64,000 nucleotides of DNA from Crossaster papposus (lineage: Eukaryota; Echinodermata; Asteroidea; Velatida; Solasteridae). This document shows positions 56,401 through 64,000 of this stretch, one piece after another (position 1 is the stretch's first letter; each line of letters begins with the position of its first letter). The stretch spans positions 181,963 through 245,962 of the forward strand of contig JBAIAA010000744.1 in NCBI GenBank assembly GCA_037893245.1, given 5' to 3'. A program made the position numbers and the translations under genes. The notes below the pieces were generated by a model. The model was not told where the DNA came from, searched no databases, and saw nothing but the letters and a program-made list of their open reading frames with translations.

Positions 56401-57939
56401 CAGAACGCGAAATGATCAACTTACACTCCCAAATGGTCTATAGAGCCCATTGAGCTTAACAAACACTTTTCGGTTGTTTTCACAGTCAGAACGCGAAATG
56501 AACTACCAACACTCCAAAATGGTCTATAGAGCTCATTGAGCCTAACAAAAACTTTTGGGTTTTTTTCACCGTCAGAACGCGAAATGACCAACTAACACTC
56601 TTAAATGGTCTATAGAGCCCATTGAGCCTCACAAACATTTTCGGGTGTTTTCACCTTCAGAACGCGAAATGAACAACTAACACTCCCAAATGGTCTATGG
56701 AGCCCAATGAGCCTAACAAACACATTTCGGTTGTTTCCACCGTCAGAACGCGAAATGAACAACTAACACTCCCAAGTGGTCTACAGAGCCCATTGAGCAT
56801 AACAAACACGTTTCGGTTGTTTTCACCGTCAGAACGCGAATCGAACAACTAACACTCCCAAATTGTGTATAGAGCCCAATGAGCCTAACAAACACATTTC
56901 GTTTGTTTTCACCGTCAGAACGCGAAATGACCAACTAACACTCCCAAATGGTCTATAGAGCCCATTGAGCCTAACAAACATTTTTCGGCTGTTTTTACCG
57001 TCAGAACGCAAAATGAACAACTAACACTCCCAAATGGTCTATAGAGCCCATTGAGCCTAACAAATACTTTTCGGCTGTGTTCACCGTCAGAACGAGAAAT
57101 GAACAACTAACCCTCCAAAATCGTCTGTAGAGCCCATTGAGCCTAACAAACACATTTCGGTTGTTTTCACCGTCACAACGCGAAATAAACAACTAACACT
57201 CCCAAATGGTCTATAGAGCCCAATGAGCCTAACAAACACATTTCGGTTGTTTTCACCGTCAGAACGCGAAATGACCAACTAACACTCCCAAATGGTCTAT
57301 AGAGCCCATTGAGCCTAACAAACATTTTTCGGCTGTTTTCACCGTCAGAACGCAAAATGAACAACTAACACTCCCAAATGGTCTATAGAGCCCATTGAGC
57401 CTAACAAACACTTTTCGGTTGTTTTCACCGTCAGAACGCGAATCGAACAACTAACACTCCCAAATGGTGTTTGGAGCCCAATGAGCCTAACAAACACATT
57501 TCGTTTGTTTTCACCGTCAGAACGCGAAATGACCAACTAACACTCCCAAATGGTCTATAGAGCCCATTGAGCCTAACAAACATTTTTCGGCTGTTTTCAC
57601 CGTCAGAACGCAAAATGAACAACTAACACTCCCAAATGGTCTATAGAGCCCATTGAGCCTAACAAATACTTTTCGGCTGTGTTCACCGTCAGAACGAGAA
57701 ATGAACAACTAACCATCCAAAATCGTCTATAGAGCCCATTGAGCCTAACAAACACATTTCGGTTGTTTTCACCGTCACAACGCGAAATGAACAACTAACA
57801 CTCCCAAATGGTCTATAGAGCCCAATGAGCCTAACAAACACATTTCGGTTGTTTTCACCGTCAGAACGCGAAATGAACAACTAACACTCCAAAATGGTCT
57901 ATAGAGTCCAATGAGCCTAACAAACACATTTCGGTTGTT

Positions 57940-60370
57940 TCCACCGTCAGAACGCGAAATGAACAACTAACCCTCCAAAATGGTTTATAGAGCCCATTGA
58001 GCCTAACAAACACATTTCGGTTGTTTTCACCGTCACAACGCGAAATGAACAACTAACACTCCCAAATGGTCTATAGAGCCCAATGAGCCTAACAAACACA
58101 TTTCGGTTGTTTTCACCGTCAGAACGCGAAATGAACAACCAACACTCCCAAATGGTCTATAGATCCCATTGAGACTAACAAACACATTTCGGTTGTTTTC
58201 ACCGTCAGAACGCGAAATGATCAACTTACACTCCCAAATGGTCTATAGAGCCTATTGAGCCTAACAAACACTTTTCGGTTGTTTTCACCGTCAGAACGCG
58301 AATCGAACAACTAACACTCCCAAATGGTCTATAGAGCCCAATGAGCCTAACAAACACATTTCGTTTGTTTTCACCGTCAGAACGCGAAATGACCAACTAA
58401 CACTCCCAAATGGTCTATAGAGCCCATTGAGCCTAACAAACATGTTTCGGCTGTTTTCACCGTCAGAACGCAAAATGAACAACTAACACTCCCAAATGGT
58501 CTATAGAGCCCATTGAGCCTAACAAATACTTTTCGGCTGTGTTCACCGTCAGAACGCGAAATGAACAACTAACCCTCCAAAATGGTCTATAGAGCCCATT
58601 GAGCCTAACAAACACATTTCGGTTGTTTTCACCGTCACAACGCGAAATGAACAACTAACACTCCCAAATGGTCTATAGAGCCCAATGATCCTAACAAACA
58701 CATTTCGGTTGTTTTCACCGTCAGAACGCGAAATGAACAACTAACACTCCCAAATGGTCTATAGAGCCCAATGAGCCTAACAAACACATTTCGGTTGTTT
58801 TCACCGTCAGAACGCGAAATGAACAACTAACACTCCCAAATGGTCTATAGAACCCACTGAGCCTAACAAACACGTTTCGGTTGTTTTCACCGTCAGAACG
58901 CGAAATGAACTACCAACCCTCCAAAATGGTCTATGGAGCCCATTGAGCCTAACAAACACTTGTTGGTTGTTTTCACCGTCAGAACGCGAAATGAACAACT
59001 AACACTCCCAAATGGTCTATAGAGCCCACTGAGCCTAACAAACACGTTTCGGTTGTTTTCACCGTCAGAACGCGAAATGAACTACCAACCCTCCAAAATG
59101 GTCTATGGAGCCCATTGAGCGTAACAAACACTTTTTGGTTGTTTTCACAGTCAGAACGCGAAATGAACAACTAACACTCCCAAATGGTCTATAGAGCCCA
59201 TTGACCCTAACAACCACTTTTCGGTTGTTTTCACCGTCAGAACGCGAAATGAACTACCAACCCTCCAAAATGGTCTATAGAGCCCATTGAGCCTAACAAA
59301 CACTTTTCGGTTGTTTTCACCGTCACAACGCGAAATGAACAACTAACACTCCCAAATGGTCTATAGAGCCCAATGAGCCTAACAAACACATTTCGGTTGT
59401 TTTCACCGTCACAACGCGAAATGAACAACTAACACTCCCAAATGGTCTATAGAGCCCAATGAGCCTAACAAACACATTTCGGTTGTTTTCACCGTCAGAA
59501 CGCGAAATGAACAACTAACACTCCCAAATGGTCTATAGAGTCCAATGAGCCTAACAAACACATTTCGGTTGTTTCCACCGTCAGAACGCGAAATGAACAA
59601 CTAACCCTCCAAAATGGTCTATAGAGCCCATTGAGCCTAACAAACACATTTCGGTTGTTTTCACCGTCACAACGCGAAATGAACAACTAACACTCCCAAA
59701 TGGTCTATAGAGCCCAATGAGCCTAACAAACACATTTCGGTTGTTTTCACCGTCAGAACGCGAAATGAACAACCAACACTCCCAAATGGTCTATAGATCC
59801 CATTGAGACTAACAAACACATTTCGGTTGTTTTCACCGTCAGAACGCGAAATGATCAACTTACACTCCCAAATGGTCTATAGAGCCCATTGAGCCTAACA
59901 AACACTTTTCGGTTGTTTTCACCGTCAGAACGCGAATCGAACAACTAACACTCCCAAATGGTCTATAGAGCCCAATGAGCCTAACAAACACATTTCGTTT
60001 GTTTTCACCGTCAGAACGCGAAATGACCAACTAACACTCCCAAATGGTCTATAGAGCCCATTGAGCCTAACAAACATGTTTCGGCTGTTTTCACCGTCAG
60101 AACGCAAAATGAACAACTAACACTCCCAAATGGTCTATAGAGCCCATTGAGCCTAACAAATACTTTTCGGCTGTGTTCACCGTCAGAACGCGAAATGAAC
60201 AACTAACCCTCCAAAATGGTCTATAGAGCCCATTGAGCCTAACAAACACATTTCGGTTGTTTTCACCGTCAGAACGCGAAATGAACAACTAACACTCCCA
60301 AATGGTCTATAGAGCCCAATGAGCCTAACAAACACATTTCGGTTGTTTTCACCGTCAGAACGCGAAATGA
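57940..60370. repeat. 1634-bp higher-order repeat (19 units)
   Basis: Variant units at 57947, 58033, 58291, 58377 and 58463 recur at 59581, 59667, 59925, 60011 and 60097 (offset 1634 = 19 x 86). Further right, units at 60613 and 60785 recur at 62760 and 62932 (offset 2147, 25 units minus 3 bases). Confidence 0.8.
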
Positions 60371-63300
60371 ACAACTAACACTCCCAAATGGTCTATAGAA
60401 CCCACTGAGCCTAACAAACACGTTTCGGTTGTTTTCACCGTCAGAACGCGAAATGAACTACCAACCCTCCAAAATGGTCTATGGAGCCCATTGAGCCTAA
60501 CAAATACTTTTCGGCTGTGTTCAGCGTCAGAACGCGAAATGAACAACTAACCCTCCAAAATGGTCTATAGAGCTCATTGAGCCTAACAAACACATTTCGG
60601 TTGTTTTCACCGTCACAACGCGAAATGAACAACTAACACTCCCAAATGGTCTATAGAGCCCAATGATCCTAACAAACACATTTCGGTTGTTTTCACCGTC
60701 AGAACGCGAAATGAACAACTAACACTCCCAAATGGTCTATAGAGCCCAATGAGCCTAACAAACACATTTCGGTTGTTTTCACCGTCAGAACGCGAAATGA
60801 ACAACTAACACTCCCAAATGGTCTATAGAACCCACTGAGCCTAACAAACACGTTTCGGTTGTTTTCACCGTCAGAACGCGAAATGAACTACCAACCCTCC
60901 AAAATGGTCTATGGAGCCCATTGAGCCTAACAAACACTTGTTGGTTGTTTTCACCGTCAGAACGCGAAATGAACAACTAACACTCCCAAAGGGTCTATAG
61001 AGCCCACTGAGCCTAACAAACACGTTTCGGTTGTTTTCACCGTCAGAACGCGAAATGAACTACTACCCTCCAAAATGGTCTATGGAGCCCATTGAGCGTA
61101 ACAAACACTTTTTGGTTGTTTTCACAGTCAGAACGCGAAATGAACAACTAACACTCCCAAATGGTCTATAGAGCCCATTGAGCCTAACAAACACTTTTCG
61201 GTTGTTTTCACCGTCAGAACGCGAAATGAACTACCAACCCTCCAAAATGGTCTATAGAGCCCATTGAGCCTAACAAACACTTTTCGGTTGTTTTCACCGT
61301 CACAACGCGAAATGAACAACTAACACTCCCCCAAATGGTCTATAGAGCCCAATGAGCCTAACAAACACATTTCGGTTGTTTTCACCGTCAGAACGCGAAA
61401 TGAACAACTAACACTCCCAAATGGTCTATAGAGTCCAATGAGCCTAACAAACACATTTCGGTTGTTTCCACCGTCAGAACGCGAAATGAACAACTAACCC
61501 TCCAAAATGGTCTATAGAGCCCATTGAGCCTAACAAACACATTTTGGTTGTTTTCACCGTCACAACGCGAAATGAACAACTAACACTCCCAAATAGTCTA
61601 TAGAGCCCAATGAGCCTAACAAACACATTTCGGTTGTTTTCACCGTCAGAACGCGAAATGAACAACCAACACTCCCAATGGTCTATAGATCCCATTGAGA
61701 CTAACAAACACATTTCGGTTGTTTTCACCGTCAGAACGCGAAATGATCAACTTACACTCCCAAATGGTCAATAGAGCCCATTGAGCCTAACAAACATTTT
61801 TCGGCTGTTTTCACCGTCAGAACGCAAAATGAACAACTAACACTCCCCAAATGGTCTATAGAGCCCATTGAGCCTAACAAATACTTTTCGGCTGTGTTCA
61901 CCGTCAGAACGAGAAATGAACAACTAACCCTCCAAAATCGTCTATAGAGCCCATTGAGCCTAACAAACACATTTCGGTTGTTTTCACCGTCACAACGCGA
62001 AATGAACAACTAACACTCCCAAATGGTCTATAGAGCCAAATGAGCCTAACAAACACATTTCGGTTGTTTTCACCGTCAGAACGCGAATGAACAACTAACA
62101 CTCCCAAATGGTCTATAGAGTCCAATGAGCCTAACAAACACATTTCGGTGTTTCCACCGTCAGAACGCGAAATGAACAACTAACCCTCCAAAATGGTCTA
62201 TAGAGCCCATTGAGCCTAACAAACACATTTCGGTTGTTTTCACCGTCACAACGCGAAATGAACAACTAACACTCCCAAATGGTCTATAGAGCCCAATGAG
62301 CCTAACAAACACATTTCGGTTGTTTCACCGTCAGAACGCGAAATGATCAACTTACACTCCCAAATGGTCTATAGAGCCCATTGAGCCTAACAAACACTTT
62401 TTGGTTGTTTCACCGTCAGAACGCGAATCGAACAACTAACACTCCCAAATGGTCTATAGAGCCCAATGAGCCTAACAAACACATTTCGTTTGTTTTCACC
62501 GTCAGAACGCGAAATGACCAACTAACACTCCCAAATGGTCTATAGAGCCCATTGAGCCTAACAAACATTTTTCGGCTGTTTTCACCGTCAGAACGCAAAA
62601 TGAACAACTAACACTCCCAACTGGTCTATAGAGCCCATTGAGCCTAACAAATACTTTTCGGCTGTGTTCACCGTCAGAACGCGAAATGAACAACTAACCC
62701 TCCAAAATGGTCTATAGAGCCCATTGAACATAACAAACACATTTCGGTTGTTTTCACCGTCACAACGCGAAATGAACAACTAACACTCCCAAATGGTCTA
62801 TAGAGCCCAATGAGCCTAACAAACACATTTCGGTTGTTTTCACCGTCAGAACGCGAAATGAACAACTAACACTCCCAAATGGTCTATAGAGCCCAATGAG
62901 CCTAACAAACACATTTCGGTTGTTTTCACCGTCAGAACGCGAAATGAACAACTAACACTCCCAAATGGTCTATAGAACCCACTGAGCCTAACAAACACGT
63001 TTCGGTTGTTTTCACCGTCAGAACGCGAAATGAACTACCAACCCTCCAAAATGGTCTACGGAGCCCATTGAGCCTAACAAACACTTGTTGGTTGTTTTCA
63101 CCGTCAGAACGCGAAATGAACAACTAACACTCCCAAATGGTCTATAGAGCCCACTGAGCCTAACAAACACGTTTCGGTTGTTTTCACCGTCAGAACGCGA
63201 AATGAACTACCAACCCTCCAAAATGGTCTATGGAGCCCATTGAGCGTAACAAACACTTTTCGGTTGTTTTCACAGTCAGAACGCGAAATGAACAACTAAC

Positions 63301-64000
63301 ACTCCCAAATGGTCTATAGAGCCCATTGAGCCTAACAAACACTTTTCGGTTGTTTTCACCGTCAGAACGCGAAATGAACTACCAACCCTCCAAAATGGTC
63401 TATAGAGCCCATTGAGCCTAACGAACACTTTTCGGTTGTTTTCACCGTCACAACGCGAAATGAACAACTAACACTCCCAAAATAGAGCCCAATGAGCCTA
63501 ACAAACACATTTCGGTTGTTTTCACCGTCAGAACGCGAAATGAACAACTAACACTCCCAAATTGTCTATAGAGCCCAATGAGCCTAACAAACACATTTCG
63601 GTTGTTTTCACCGTCACAACGCGAAATGAACAACTAACACTCCCAAATTGTCTATAGAGCCCAATGAGCCTAACAAACACATTTCGGTTGTTTTCACCGT
63701 CAGATCGCGAAATGACCAACTAACACTCCCAAATGGTCTATCGAGCCCAATGAGCCTAACAAACACATTTCGGGTGTTTTCACCGTCAGGACGCGAAATG
63801 AACAACTAACACTCCCAAATGGTCTATAGAACCCATTGAGCCTAACAAACACATTTCGTTTGTTTTCAACGTCAGAACGCGAAATGACCGACTAACACTC
63901 CCAAATGGTCTATAGAGCCCAATGAGCCTAACAAACACATTTTGGTTTTTTTCACCGTCAGAACGCGAAATGAACAACTAACACTCCCAAATGGTCTATA

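Larger units (their letters stand above)
40503..64000. repeat. 86-bp satellite, right block (about 273 units, runs off the window)
   Basis: Same 86-base unit as the left block, mostly with the variant cagaacgcgaaatgaacaac, ctaacactcccaaatgg. The period is 86 almost without exception; rare units of 85, 84 or 87 bases occur. On the minus strand about 63-codon frames recur every 86 bases. Since 86 is not a multiple of three, each such frame reads the unit in all three phases and then stops. They have no signals of genes and are treated as repeat by-products. Confidence 0.97.

Noticed and set aside
40498-63977. Over a hundred minus-strand frames of about 63 codons (MFISRSDGENNRNVFVRL type) as a protein repeat family
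   Set aside because: They recur every 86 bases, a length not divisible by three, so each frame reads the satellite unit in all three phases and then stops. No splice sites, start context or codon bias supports translation.
40503-64000. CENP-B box in the 86-bp satellite
   Set aside because: TTTCGG and GCGAAA words are present, but the order and spacing do not match the known CENP-B box (YTTCGTTGGAARCGGGA). Centromere function cannot be inferred from the sequence.
35911-64000. CRISPR array
   Set aside because: There are no unique spacers between short repeats; whole 86-base units repeat head to tail, and the context is eukaryotic.

Overview
The window looks like an accessory, repeat-dominated stretch of an animal nuclear genome. 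Spliced genes with GT-AG introns, a TATA box, Polinton, Helitron, YR-retrotransposon and MITE families, long homopolymer C tracts and a 26 kb satellite all fit a marine invertebrate, perhaps a lancelet or another deuterostome or a mollusc. The species cannot be fixed from the sequence. No rRNA gene, intact tRNA gene or CRISPR array was found.

Layout. 1-2.16 kb: the 3' part of a Ngaro-like (DIRS-order) retrotransposon fossil with RNase H, an SGNH-hydrolase domain and the start of a tyrosine recombinase. 2.17-7.85 kb (+): a Tudor-like exon pair, then a multi-exon gene with two zinc fingers, a Crypton-like tyrosine recombinase and a C-terminal Myb/SANT-like domain. Its first exon is duplicated upstream, it has one frame break, and two MITEs sit in its last intron. 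7.99-10.14 kb (-): a four-exon MADF-domain gene with a TATA box and one in-frame TAG, convergent with the previous gene. 10.65-12.13 kb: a fold-back transposon. 12.71-13.14 kb: an array of perfect 18-bp palindromes. About 13.2-22.3 kb (-): a broken Polinton (packaging ATPase, small ORFs, protein-primed DNA polymerase B) split by a 3.3 kb TIR element.

23.5-34.6 kb: three copies of a 0.77 kb TIR element surround an integrase ORF that overlaps an OTU-protease ORF (Ginger-like, 25.9-28.0 kb) and a second, inverted copy of the 3.3 kb element (28.08-32.51 kb). This second copy contains a 1094-bp Helitron-like insertion built of eight 132-bp repeats. The first copy keeps the exact empty site, so the insertion can be read to the base. 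34.8-35.2 kb: a 31-bp tandem repeat.

35.9-64.0 kb: one satellite with an 86-bp unit (roughly 310 units), interrupted once by a 1.37 kb TG...CA insertion at 39130-40502. It shows nested higher-order duplications with offsets of 1118, 1290, 1634, 1891 and 5760 bp. The many roughly 63-codon minus-strand frames in it are by-products of the repeat period. Little in the window is clearly a working host gene. The best candidates are the recombinase/SANT gene and the MADF gene, and both carry a lesion and may themselves be transposon-derived.
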